Shown here: positions 27,381-35,427 of the stretch, piece after piece
How the letters are laid out: each line of letters starts with the position of its first letter
Position numbering within the stretch: position 1 is the first letter of the stretch
Source of the DNA: Neisseria perflava
GTDB taxonomy: Bacteria; Pseudomonadota; Gammaproteobacteria; Burkholderiales; Neisseriaceae
DNA length: 64,000 nucleotides
Assembly: GCF_002863305.2 (NCBI RefSeq)
Contig: NZ_CP136962.1
Location: 1,426,001 to 1,490,000 of the forward strand
Direction: 5' to 3'
Made by a program: the position numbers and the translations under genes
The notes under the pieces: model-generated
The model's input: the letters and a program-made list of their open reading frames with translations, nothing else
Told to the model about the DNA's origin: nothing
The model's database searches: none

Positions 27381-27459
27381 GCCTATTGTTTCCGATAAAT
27401 AGCGGTGGTATCGGCAATATCGATACCACCTTTCCAAACCCTAAGTCAGATTGAATACA

Positions 27460-27786
27460 ATGAACAATCTTAATCCTTCTCTCCCCTGCCCACACTGCCA
27501 TGCTTCGATCCAAGGCGGATTGGTTAAAGGTTTGGCCGCAGTCAAAGAATGTCCTTCCTGCCATAAAAAAGTCAAATTCAAAAAACCGCCTGTCGGCGAA
27601 TATTTCAAAGCTTTGCTGAAACCTTTCGCTATTTTTGTAGTCGTTGTCTGCATCGTAGCGGCAATAATGATCAGCCTGTTTGGTACATTCCCCCCATATA
27701 TCAGTACGGTATTAGTTATCGGCTTTCTCGTCTACTACATTATCCCGATTCAAAACAAACTTTCATCTTTTGAAAAAGACGAATAA
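27460..27786 (+). CDS. Zinc-ribbon membrane protein of unknown function
   Basis: 108 residues. The N-terminus carries a zinc-ribbon of two CxxC pairs (CPHCH and ECPSCHKK) about 19 residues apart. Two hydrophobic helices follow (about 50-72 and 76-95), and the end is KLSSFEKDE. I chose the ATG at 27460; a TTG at 27451 adds three residues. Its closest relative is the broken gene just downstream, with the same layout and the same C-terminal nonapeptide. The function is unknown; the fold suggests a membrane-anchored metal- or nucleic-acid-binding protein. Confidence 0.7.
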   Translation: MNNLNPSLPCPHCHASIQGGLVKGLAAVKECPSCHKKVKFKKPPVGEYFKALLKPFAIFVVVVCIVAAIMISLFGTFPPYISTVLVIGFLVYYIIPIQNKLSSFEKDE

Positions 27787-27855
27787 ACATATACGTTGCC
27801 CATCCAACCCGCTTTTCCGGATGGGCAATGCCTTATCCAGCCCGATAAAAAAATA

Positions 27856-28178
27856 ATGAAACCGTCCCCATTCTCTTGCCCGCATTGTTCCAATCCGATT
27901 CGAGGTAGTGCATTCAAAGGATTGAAAAGTATTAAAGAATGTCCGACCTGCCACAAAAAAGTCCGCTATAAGCAACCGACTGCAAAGAAATCCGCCAAGC
28001 GACATGGAAAAAGAGCGTTATTTTCCTTGCCCTGCTGACATTATACCTTGCCTTTCTAATTGCACTATTGCGCGCAGATATTCCTTTTACGTATCTTATC
28101 CTCCCTATCATGATCTATTTGGTTGCAGTCTTCCAGCCTGCCATTATCAAGCTTTCTTCATTTGAGAAAGACGAATAG
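27856..28178 (+). pseudogene. Frameshifted paralogue of the upstream zinc-ribbon membrane protein
   Basis: The first frame begins MKPSPFSCPHCSNPIRG, keeps both CxxC pairs (CPHC, CPTC) and stops at 28036-28038 after 60 codons. Reading the other frame from about 28010 gives WKKSVIFLALLTLYLAF, two hydrophobic helices and the exact ending KLSSFEKDE at 28178, the same as in the intact neighbour. One missing base between about 28000 and 28012 explains the break. It could also be a base-calling error. No long homopolymer is present to suggest phase variation. Confidence 0.75.
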
Positions 28179-28272
28179 CCTGCTTTCAGACGGCCATTGC
28201 CTTCGATAACAAGGTTTGGCCGATACCGATTTTAATCCTCATCCCCGATATTCTATCCAAGGCTTTTATTAC

Positions 28273-28683
28273 ATGAAACGTCCAATCCCTGTTACCATCG
28301 CCACCGTTCTCTATTTCATCCTAACTGCCCTTACTTGCTTTACCACCGTTGCTCTTGCGATTTATTCGGGCGATGTACTGATAGAGGTTGCAGCCTCGGC
28401 ATTCCCTTTCCTGCCTTGGTGGCTGTCTATGCCCCTATACTTCATACTCCTTTCCTTGCCGGTATTTATTGCCGTCGGTCTGCTTTCAGGCAACCGTTCC
28501 GCCCGTTGGCTGGCTGTTTTGTTGGCGGCCGCTTCGTTGATCATGGTGTATAGCGATATGGCGAGCTATAGTTCCCAACAAATCATTATTCAATCCATAC
28601 TCCACCCTGTTTTGCTGCTCCTCATCTTCAATCCGGTATCCAACCGCTATTTCGCCAACGCGGCCTCAAAAACCGAATCCTAA
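28273..28683 (+). CDS. Orphan integral membrane protein
   Basis: 136 residues, with about four hydrophobic helices (around 8-30, 43-65, 75-90, 108-122). The ATG at 28273 starts MKRPIPVTIATVLYF, with positive residues before the first helix. A TTG further upstream is rejected. It has no recognised family, and it lies in a run of small same-strand membrane or secreted genes. Confidence 0.6.
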   Translation: MKRPIPVTIATVLYFILTALTCFTTVALAIYSGDVLIEVAASAFPFLPWWLSMPLYFILLSLPVFIAVGLLSGNRSARWLAVLLAAASLIMVYSDMASYSSQQIIIQSILHPVLLLLIFNPVSNRYFANAASKTES

Positions 28684-28713
28684 ACCATCATTTTTTGACT
28701 TCAAAAAACTTAA

Positions 28714-28759
28714 GGCCGTCTGAAATCCTTGCCCTTACGCAAATCTTTTTCAGACGGCC
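28714..28759 (+). terminator. DUS-pair hairpin after the orphan membrane gene
   Basis: Inverted DUS copies flank a 20-base loop. A third partial DUS (GCAGACGGCC) follows at about 28773. The T-tract is poor, so termination is uncertain. Confidence 0.55.
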
Positions 28760-28848
28760 ATAAAATAGAATGGCAGACGGCCTTTCATACAATCAATAAT
28801 GCGTTTCCCTTAGCAGCTTTAAATACCAAACTGTAAGCAAACAAACCC

Positions 28849-29286
28849 ATGAAATCCGTTTTTCCTATTTTCTTTATCCTGCTCAACTTATTCTTCATCC
28901 TTTATTTGCCACGCAAACTATCCATATGGGTCCGGTTTGCGCTTTACCTGTCTATCGGTGGGCTGTTTTATTTATGGATGTCCAACAAATCTACCCTGAC
29001 CTCCCTATTATTTGCACACACCATTTCATTGCAACCATTCGACGTATTTCATGAGACAATCGGTTTTTCATTATTGGTTACTATCTTCCTCAATCTGTTT
29101 GACTTGTTTGCCGTACCTTCGATTGTCCGTTTCCCCAACTTAATCCTCAAAAATCCCCAACACCACCATCAGTCTGTTCAATGGTATCTTGCCAATACTT
29201 CCCTTTTCGAACGCTTTTTCCACTATTTCTACGCTTTCTGCTGTTGCCTCATATTTTATGGCATATGGCGCGAAACCTTCCGATAA
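28849..29286 (+). CDS. Orphan integral membrane protein
   Basis: 145 residues, mainly hydrophobic: helices at about 3-22, 28-47, 72-92 and 122-140. MKSVFPIFFILLNLFF starts the protein, and a short aromatic and histidine-rich loop (PQHHHQSVQWY) lies before the last helix. I recognise no family. It is the last gene of the accessory run; a single DUS follows at about 29337. Confidence 0.6.
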   Translation: MKSVFPIFFILLNLFFILYLPRKLSIWVRFALYLSIGGLFYLWMSNKSTLTSLLFAHTISLQPFDVFHETIGFSLLVTIFLNLFDLFAVPSIVRFPNLILKNPQHHHQSVQWYLANTSLFERFFHYFYAFCCCLIFYGIWRETFR

Positions 29287-29362
29287 TCAATCTAAAAAAC
29301 AAAGGGACATCATCAAAATGTCCCTTTGTTTATATTCAGACGGCCTTGAATATCTTCAACAC

Positions 29363-29803
29363 TCAATCCTTTCCTTCTCTCGAAAAATGCTCAATCTCAA
29401 ATCCGCTCTGACGATAAGCTCGGAAACGGTCTCGGGCTTCGGCCAAATCTTCTAAGCTGTTGCCCACAATTTCAAGGATACGGTTTGGAATGGACGGGGC
29501 TTGGCTCCAGAAATCGGCAGACAGGTTTAAAACCATGCAATCCTGCGGAATATTCGGCAATGCGTTTCCAAACGCAAGCAACACCGGCGTTTCAGACGGC
29601 ATGGGGTCGGTAGGCAGCCAGACTTCATGCGGAATAAAGCTTTCGGGAATTTGCTGCCACAAATCGATGTCAAGTTGCTGCACTGCCGCAGCGGAATCCG
29701 ACCACACCAAAATCTGCCCACCATCGCGTATGGCGCGCGCAATCAGGCGGCAGGCAAAGGCGGCCGGTTGGGCGACGTGTGTATAAAAAGTGGCTTTAGG
29801 CAT
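29363..29803 (-). CDS. holC: DNA polymerase III subunit chi
   Basis: Clamp-loader accessory subunit that contacts single-strand binding protein. The 146-residue protein fits HolC: MPKATFYTHV start, LIARAIRDGGQILVWSDS, LDIDLWQQIPESFIPHEVW and FRAYRQSGFEIEH near the end. It lies 37 bases after the copper ATPase gene on the same strand, with a weak ribosome-binding site. Confidence 0.9.
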   Translation of the reverse strand: MPKATFYTHVAQPAAFACRLIARAIRDGGQILVWSDSAAAVQQLDIDLWQQIPESFIPHEVWLPTDPMPSETPVLLAFGNALPNIPQDCMVLNLSADFWSQAPSIPNRILEIVGNSLEDLAEARDRFRAYRQSGFEIEHFSREGKD

Positions 29804-29840
29804 GGCGTATTCTTTCGTTTGAGCAATGGATTGGCCGTTT

Positions 29841-32327
29841 TCAGACGGCTTTTTTGGTTTTCAACAATCTCAAGGCATTGCCCAACACCAACAGCGAGCT
29901 GAAACTCATGCCGAGCGCGGCGATCCACGGGGTCACGTAACCAAATACGGCCAGAGGAACGGCAACCAGATTGTATGCGCTCGCCCAAGTCAGGTTTTGG
30001 CGGATGATTTGATGGGTGCGGCGTGCCTGTTCCATCATCACGGGCAAAACGTTCAAATCATCATTGAGCAAAACCACATCGGCACCGTCGCGCGCCACAT
30101 CGGCACTCGTGGCCACGGCGGCCGACACGTCGGCTTGGGCAAGGACGGGGGCATCATTGATCCCGTCGCCGATCATCATGACTTTACACCCTTGTTTTTG
30201 TAGATTTTCTACATAGGCCAGCTTGTCTTCTGGCGTGGCTTCGGCACGATAGGCATCCAAACCCAGCTCTTGCGCAACTTGGGCGACGGCAGCCTGACGG
30301 TCGCCGCTTAAAAGGTGCAGACGGATGCCGTGCTGTTTCAGGTTTTGCAACATTTCGGCGGCGCTGTCTTTGATTTGGTCTTCCAGCAAAAAGGCCGTCT
30401 GAAAACCGCTTTGATTGCCCAAGAAAATAATGCCGCCTGTGTGGTCGATATGGGCAAATGTTTCAGGCAGATTACCGGCAATTTCCGCAACAAACGCCGC
30501 TTTGCCCAAAGCCCACACTTGGGTTTCGCCATACAATTCGATTTGCGCGCTGACACCGTGTCCGATACGGTTGACCCGTTGCTGTACTTTCACATCAAGC
30601 GCGGATACAGGGCCGTCTGAAAGCGTATGGTTCAAAATGGCACGGGCGATGGGGTGTTCGGATTGCTGCTCCAATGCTTGGGCAATGGCAAGGGCTTGGG
30701 CTTCGTTCAGACGGCCTGCGGACAACATCCGGCTGACGGAAAGCTGCCCTTTGGTCAGCGTACCGGTTTTGTCGAACACGACATCGTCAATTTGAGCAAG
30801 GGTTTCCAGGCTTTGTTTGCCGCTGATGAGAATGCCGTCTTTGGCCAGCGCACCGGTCGAAGCGGCCAGCGCGGTCGGTGTGGCAAGCGATAAGGCGCAC
30901 GGGCAGGTAATGACCAGCAGGGCGACGGTAATCCACAAGGCGGTGTGCGCGTCGGCATACCAAGCCCAGCCGATAAAAACGGGAATAGCAAGCAAGAGCT
31001 CGCCAAACACGAAACTGGACGCGTATTTTTCGGCCAACTCGGCGGCTCGCGGTTTTTGCGCCAGCGCACGGTCGAGCAGTTTGACGATATGGGACAGGCG
31101 CGTGTTGCCGCCAGTATGGTCGGTGCGGATGATTAACGGGCTGCTGGTGTTGAGCGTGCCGGCGGTTACTTTTTCAGACGGCCTTTTCACGATGGGCAGG
31201 CTTTCGCCGGTCAACATGGCTTCGTTAACTTCGCTCTCGCCGGACAAAACCGTACCGTCCACCGGAATGACTTCGCCGGGTTTCACAACAATCGTATCGC
31301 CGATATTGAGGCGGACGACTGCGGCTTCCTCGATGGCTTCGCTTTCCGGATAAGCCGGCAAACGGTGGCAAAATGCCGGAACCAGTTTGACCAACCGCTC
31401 CGCCGCATCGCCTGCTTTTCGTCGGGCAATCTGTTCCATAAAACGCCCGCCCAACAGGAAAAACAGCAGCATGGCGATGGATTCAAAATACATGCCCTGC
31501 CCTGCGTTGGTGGCCAGGCTGTAAATACCGGCGATAAAGGTCATCACAATGGCAATGGCAATCGGCGTATCCATGCCGACACGGCGGTTTTTCCAGTCGC
31601 GCCAGGCGCCGCGGTAAAACGGCAACGCGCTGTAAAACACAACGGGCAACACCATCAAAAAGCCGCCCCAATGCAGGATTTCCAAATAAAGCGGCTCGAT
31701 GTCGCCGCCGTAAAAATAAGTCGGCAGGGCAAACATCATCGTCTGCATCATACCCAGACCGGCTACGGCCAATCTGACGATAAACTGCTTGCGCTCTTTC
31801 TGCGCCTGCGCTTCGATTTTTTGTGCATCATAAGGCGCGGCGGTATAACCGGTTTGGCGGATTTTTAGCAAAATATCCGACAATTCGATGTGGGCGCTGT
31901 CCCACACCACGCGGCAGCGGTGGGTACTGTAATTCAAATCCACGCGCACTACGCCCTTCATGCGCAACAACTGCTGCTCAATCAGCCACACACACGCGGC
32001 GCAGGTAATGCCGCCCAGCATCAACACTGCCTCGCGCTCATCCCCTGCACCAACCTCGACAAAATCAGCCTGCACTTCGGGCAAATCGTATAGCTTTAAT
32101 TGCGACAACACTTCCGGTGGCGGCAATTCGGATTTTTCCGCGTCTGCAGTACGCTGTTTGTAATAATTGCCCAAACCGGCATCAATAATACTCTGCGCAA
32201 CTGCTTGGCAACCGGCGCAGCAGGTTTCGTGTTCTTCGTCTTCAAAACGAACCGTCAAATGCAGATGATCCGGGACTTCAAGTCCGCAATGGAAGCAGTT
32301 TTTTTGGGGATGTGTGGAAGATGTCAT
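29841..32327 (-). CDS. ccoI: Copper-translocating P-type ATPase, CcoI/FixI type
   Basis: Inner-membrane P1B ATPase that moves copper for cbb3 cytochrome oxidase assembly. The 828-residue protein has an N-terminal cysteine-rich metal-binding domain (CFHCGLEVP and CCAGCQAVAQ, about 10-55) and an HMA domain with GGITCAACVWLIE near residue 105. It has about eight helices, TGES phosphatase, the CPC transport motif in ITCPCALSLATPTALA, DKTGTLTKGQ with the phosphorylated aspartate, and GDGINDAPVL. The N-terminal double-cysteine domain favours CcoI over detoxifying CopA. No cco structural genes lie in the window, so the role is by family. Confidence 0.88.
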   Translation of the reverse strand: MTSSTHPQKNCFHCGLEVPDHLHLTVRFEDEEHETCCAGCQAVAQSIIDAGLGNYYKQRTADAEKSELPPPEVLSQLKLYDLPEVQADFVEVGAGDEREAVLMLGGITCAACVWLIEQQLLRMKGVVRVDLNYSTHRCRVVWDSAHIELSDILLKIRQTGYTAAPYDAQKIEAQAQKERKQFIVRLAVAGLGMMQTMMFALPTYFYGGDIEPLYLEILHWGGFLMVLPVVFYSALPFYRGAWRDWKNRRVGMDTPIAIAIVMTFIAGIYSLATNAGQGMYFESIAMLLFFLLGGRFMEQIARRKAGDAAERLVKLVPAFCHRLPAYPESEAIEEAAVVRLNIGDTIVVKPGEVIPVDGTVLSGESEVNEAMLTGESLPIVKRPSEKVTAGTLNTSSPLIIRTDHTGGNTRLSHIVKLLDRALAQKPRAAELAEKYASSFVFGELLLAIPVFIGWAWYADAHTALWITVALLVITCPCALSLATPTALAASTGALAKDGILISGKQSLETLAQIDDVVFDKTGTLTKGQLSVSRMLSAGRLNEAQALAIAQALEQQSEHPIARAILNHTLSDGPVSALDVKVQQRVNRIGHGVSAQIELYGETQVWALGKAAFVAEIAGNLPETFAHIDHTGGIIFLGNQSGFQTAFLLEDQIKDSAAEMLQNLKQHGIRLHLLSGDRQAAVAQVAQELGLDAYRAEATPEDKLAYVENLQKQGCKVMMIGDGINDAPVLAQADVSAAVATSADVARDGADVVLLNDDLNVLPVMMEQARRTHQIIRQNLTWASAYNLVAVPLAVFGYVTPWIAALGMSFSSLLVLGNALRLLKTKKAV

Positions 32328-32585
32328 AATGTGTTCGATTTATTTTTCAGACGGCCTGAAACAATCGTTTCAGGGTGTTACATTTTAGCAAAAAGCGTTT
32401 TTCTGCCTCATTTCATTTACTTTTGAATTAATAGACTGTCGAATTTTATAAAAAATATGGAAAACAAAGTATTGACCGTTTATCAAATAATGAACGGTAA
32501 CATATAAATACCGTTTATCTTTAAAAACTTCCGATTATTTTAATGTAAAAATGGAACTTTTTTAAAAATCCTAATACATTTTTTA
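32328..32585. other. Intergenic region between ccoI and the 41-residue ORF
   Basis: No gene is seen. It contains a DUS-derived hairpin (CCTGAAAC at 32355-32362 with GTTTCAGG at 32367-32374) just upstream of ccoI. It also has an AT-rich block with repeated ACCGTT motifs at 32475-32519. Confidence 0.5.
32475..32519. repeat. ACCGTTTATC direct repeat with an inverted half-site between
   Basis: ACCGTTTATC occurs at 32475-32484 and 32510-32519, and AACGGT lies between at about 32494-32499. The three half-sites alternate in orientation and lie about 70-110 bases upstream of a promoter, as in a regulator-binding region. Confidence 0.45.
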
Positions 32586-32614
32586 TTGACCTCAATCCAT
32601 TTGAGCAGCATACT
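32586..32614 (+). promoter_or_regulatory. Putative promoter of the 41-residue ORF
   Basis: TTGACC and CATACT with a 17-base spacer lie about 75 bases before the start codon. Confidence 0.5.
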
Positions 32615-32688
32615 TTAGGCATTCCGCGAAGACGGAAATCAAAAAACACACATTTACTTATAAAACTAACTTATTGGGAAACCTCACC

Positions 32689-32814
32689 ATGATTGATCGC
32701 CTTATGCCTATCTTCGCCGTTATCGGCATTTTGTCCAGCACCGTATACCTGAGCCTCGCCGCTTGGATGCTTTACGAAAGCGTGTTCAAAAAGAAAAGCC
32801 CTCTGTCGGCATAA
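32689..32814 (+). CDS. 41-residue single-pass membrane peptide
   Basis: MIDRLMPIFAVIGILSSTVY begins the peptide; one hydrophobic helix spans about residues 6-29 and the tail is ESVFKKKSPLSA. The positive tail predicts the C-terminus inside the cell. It has its own upstream promoter and a DUS-pair terminator 25 bases downstream, so it looks like a real monocistronic gene. The ribosome-binding site is weak (TGGGAA). It might be a small subunit of a respiratory or transport complex, but I do not recognise it. Confidence 0.65.
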   Translation: MIDRLMPIFAVIGILSSTVYLSLAAWMLYESVFKKKSPLSA

Positions 32815-32838
32815 TCCTCAGATTTAAAATTTTACGGT

Positions 32839-32866
32839 AAGGCCGTCTGAACATTCAGACGGCCTT
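32839..32866. terminator. DUS-pair terminator between the small ORF and hflX
   Basis: A tight inverted DUS pair with a 4-base loop lies between convergent genes. Confidence 0.8.
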
Positions 32867-32882
32867 GTTTCATTCCATACTA

Positions 32883-34043
32883 TCAAGCATTTGGCTGTAC
32901 GGCCAATTCAATCATCGCTTCGCGCAAACCGTCCAAGCCCAAACTTTCGGCAACGGAAACATTCACGCCGACGGCCTGCCCGGAGTTGTCGCGCAAAATG
33001 CCTGCTTCACGCATACCCGACGGCAGCAAATCGATTTTGTTGTACACCACCAATTGCGGAATTTCATGCGCGCCGATTTCTTCCAAGACTTCGTTGACAT
33101 CGTCCATCTGCCGTTCAAAATCGGGATTGGACGCATCAACGACGTGCAGTAGCACATCCGCCATCGCCGTCTCTTCCAAAGTAGCAGAAAACGCCGACAC
33201 CAGCTTGTGCGGCAAATCGCGGACGAAGCCGACGGTATCGGTCAAAATCACACTCGCCTCGTGCGACAGGAAAAGCCGACGCGCAGTGGTATCCAAAGTG
33301 GCGAACAACTGGTCTTTCGCCAATACGTCTGCTTTGGTCAGGCGGTTGAACAGGCTGGATTTTCCGGCATTGGTATAGCCGACAATGGCAAAGGTTTTCA
33401 GACGGCCGCTCATGCGCGATTTGCGGCGCGTGGCGCGTTGTTTGCGGACATCGGCAAGCTGTTTTTTCAATGCCGTGATTTTTTGTCCGATTAAACGGCG
33501 GTCGGTTTCCAGCTGGGTTTCGCCCGGCCCTTTCAAGCCGATACCGCCCTTCTGACTTTGCAAATGTCCATAACCGCGTACCAGCCGTCCGCTCAAATGG
33601 TTCAGCTGGGCCAACTCCACTTGCAACTTACCTTCCTGCGATTGGGCGCGTTTGGCGAAAATCGCCAAAATCAAACCCACTCTGTCGAGGACGCGGCATT
33701 GAAGCTCTTTTTCCAGATTTCGCTCTTGTGTCGGCGTGAGTTCGTGGTTGAACACGACCAGCCCGACATCATGCTGCTTCACCACTGCCGCCAACTCTTC
33801 CGCCTTGCCCGTACCGACAAACAAAGCCGGATGCGGTTTATCTCGGCGTGAAGTTTCGATAGAAACCAAATCGCCGCCGGCCGCGCCCACCAATTCTGCC
33901 GCTTCGGTCAAGGCCGTCTGAAAGCCACGCTCACGCGTTTCGTTTGCGCCGGAATAGTCCGCCGTCAGCATCACGCCGACCAAGAGGACGCGTTCGGGCT
34001 TTTCCAAAGATTTATCGACGGAAAACAGATTGCGCTTGCTCAA
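32883..34043 (-). CDS. hflX: GTPase HflX
   Basis: Ribosome-associated GTPase that splits stalled 70S ribosomes. The 386-residue protein has the N-terminal domain (ALFVGTGKAEELA, VVFNHELTPTQERNLE), a glycine-rich GGIGLKGPGETQLETDRR linker, and the G domain with GYTNAGKSSLFN near residue 225, DTVGFVRDLP and YNKIDLLP. The start is TTG at 34043: AAAGGA lies 6 bases upstream and no nearby ATG fits the family N-terminus. The ribosome-binding sequence is the end of a DUS. It lies upstream of and convergent with the small ORF at 32689. Confidence 0.94.
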   Translation of the reverse strand: MSKRNLFSVDKSLEKPERVLLVGVMLTADYSGANETRERGFQTALTEAAELVGAAGGDLVSIETSRRDKPHPALFVGTGKAEELAAVVKQHDVGLVVFNHELTPTQERNLEKELQCRVLDRVGLILAIFAKRAQSQEGKLQVELAQLNHLSGRLVRGYGHLQSQKGGIGLKGPGETQLETDRRLIGQKITALKKQLADVRKQRATRRKSRMSGRLKTFAIVGYTNAGKSSLFNRLTKADVLAKDQLFATLDTTARRLFLSHEASVILTDTVGFVRDLPHKLVSAFSATLEETAMADVLLHVVDASNPDFERQMDDVNEVLEEIGAHEIPQLVVYNKIDLLPSGMREAGILRDNSGQAVGVNVSVAESLGLDGLREAMIELAVQPNA

Positions 34044-34087
34044 AAAATTTCCTTTCAGACGGCCTTATGGCCGGGGCAAAGTGCTGA

Positions 34088-35308
34088 TTAACGGTTTTTC
34101 AAAATATCGGCAAAATATTCGGTCACTTCCGCCAAACGTCCGCCCTGCTCGGCATAAGGCTGCATGACGGCCACCAGTTGCTCCAACACTTCACGCGTTT
34201 CTGTTTGCGCGTGTTCGCGGTAGAGCCACATATTTTGCATAGTCACCGTGGTCAATGCCTCGCGTACATTCAGCAAGAGCAAGTGGCGACAAGACTCATA
34301 GCCTTGGCGCAAATCGCCGGCCGCATAGGCGGTAACCGACAATTCATAGTCGATGTCCAACTGATAAACATTGCTTTGGACAAAAAGAATATCGTCTTTC
34401 GGGAACGGGATACGTTTCGCCATCAGGCCGATTGCATGGGAAATACGGTATTTTCCTTCCTGACGCAGCATGGTTTGCGCAAGGTAGAGACACTCGGCAC
34501 GGCGCGGGTTGTAATCGTAGCCTGCCAACCAAGTCGCCAAGGCTTCATCGCGTTTGCCCATTAATTTGTAGCACTCGCCCAGCTGTTGGTAAGAAACCGT
34601 CACTTCCTCGATCCAACCGCCCAACTCGATGCGTTTTTTAAACCATTCACTCGAACGCTCGGGCATATCGGAATCCCAATAAGAACGCGCCGCATAAAAG
34701 GCGTAACGCGGTTTCAGGTCTTCATCTTCAGGGCTGTAAAACGCTTTCTCCAAAGAAACGGCGTCAAGCAGGTATTTGTTCACCATATTGCTGCGTGCGC
34801 CGAAACGGCCGCTGAGAACCGTATAGTCGCCATGAAGCGTGGCTTCGCTGGTATCTTGTTTATCGGTTTCGATAAATTCGTGCAACACGCCGCGCCAGTA
34901 GAATGTACCGTCATTGCGCAACAACAGCGGACGGTAATAAACCACGCTGCCCATGGCATTTCTCATGCGGAGGCGGTAACGGTCGGCGGTCAGCTCGGGC
35001 AATTCCAATTTACCTTCAAAGCGGTCGTCCGCATCAAAAATCAACACGTAATCGGTTTTGTCTTTTGCGTGTTTCAACGCCTGATTGCGGTTGTATGCAA
35101 AATTTTGCCAACCATCATGATGAATCTCGCCTGCGATGCCCTTTGCATCGAAAAAGCGGCGGATCACGCCGGCGGTATCATCGGTCGAGCCGGTGTCGCT
35201 GATGACATAGTAGTCAAGTTTGATGTGGTCGGTGATGTTGGCCAGTGTTTCTTCGATGATTGCCGCTTCGTTTTTGACAATCATATTCAAGCAGATGGTT
35301 TGGGACAT
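34088..35308 (-). CDS. Family 2 glycosyltransferase with C-terminal TPR-like region
   Basis: Cytoplasmic GT-A glycosyltransferase, 406 residues. The N-terminal catalytic domain begins MSQTICLNMIVKNEAAIIEE; VISDTGSTDDT and the DXD-type metal motif IFDADDRF near residue 90 bind the nucleotide sugar, and WRGVLHEF follows. From about residue 190 the protein is helical with TPR-like helix pairs (YAFYAARSYWDSDMPERSSE, YQQLGECYKLMGKRDEAL). This architecture occurs in transferases acting on proteins or peptides as well as on glycans; the acceptor here is unknown. An in-frame ATG at 35323 is an alternative start. Confidence 0.8.
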   Translation of the reverse strand: MSQTICLNMIVKNEAAIIEETLANITDHIKLDYYVISDTGSTDDTAGVIRRFFDAKGIAGEIHHDGWQNFAYNRNQALKHAKDKTDYVLIFDADDRFEGKLELPELTADRYRLRMRNAMGSVVYYRPLLLRNDGTFYWRGVLHEFIETDKQDTSEATLHGDYTVLSGRFGARSNMVNKYLLDAVSLEKAFYSPEDEDLKPRYAFYAARSYWDSDMPERSSEWFKKRIELGGWIEEVTVSYQQLGECYKLMGKRDEALATWLAGYDYNPRRAECLYLAQTMLRQEGKYRISHAIGLMAKRIPFPKDDILFVQSNVYQLDIDYELSVTAYAAGDLRQGYESCRHLLLLNVREALTTVTMQNMWLYREHAQTETREVLEQLVAVMQPYAEQGGRLAEVTEYFADILKNR

Positions 35309-35378
35309 TTTTAATAGCCGCATTGGTTTGGAAAGGTATTATTTTACTTTAGCATTTTGTTTTTTGCACACAAAATAC

Positions 35379-35414
35379 TCAGGCCGTCTGAAGATTGCCT
35401 TTCAGACGGCCTGA
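35379..35414 (-). terminator. DUS-pair hairpin after lptG
   Basis: The arms TCAGGCCGTCTGAA and its inverse lie 14 bases after the lptG stop. The T-tract is weak. Confidence 0.65.
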
Positions 35415-35427
35415 AGTTTATTTTGCC

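Noticed and set aside
28000..28012. Phase-variable frameshift in the second zinc-ribbon gene
   Set aside because: Only an A5 run is nearby; there is no long homopolymer or short tandem repeat of the kind that drives neisserial phase variation.
32586..32599. FNR site TTGAC-CTCA-ATCCA before the 41-residue ORF
   Set aside because: It matches 8 of 10 conserved FNR positions, but no -10 lies at the spacing required for activation; the TTGACC reads better as a -35.
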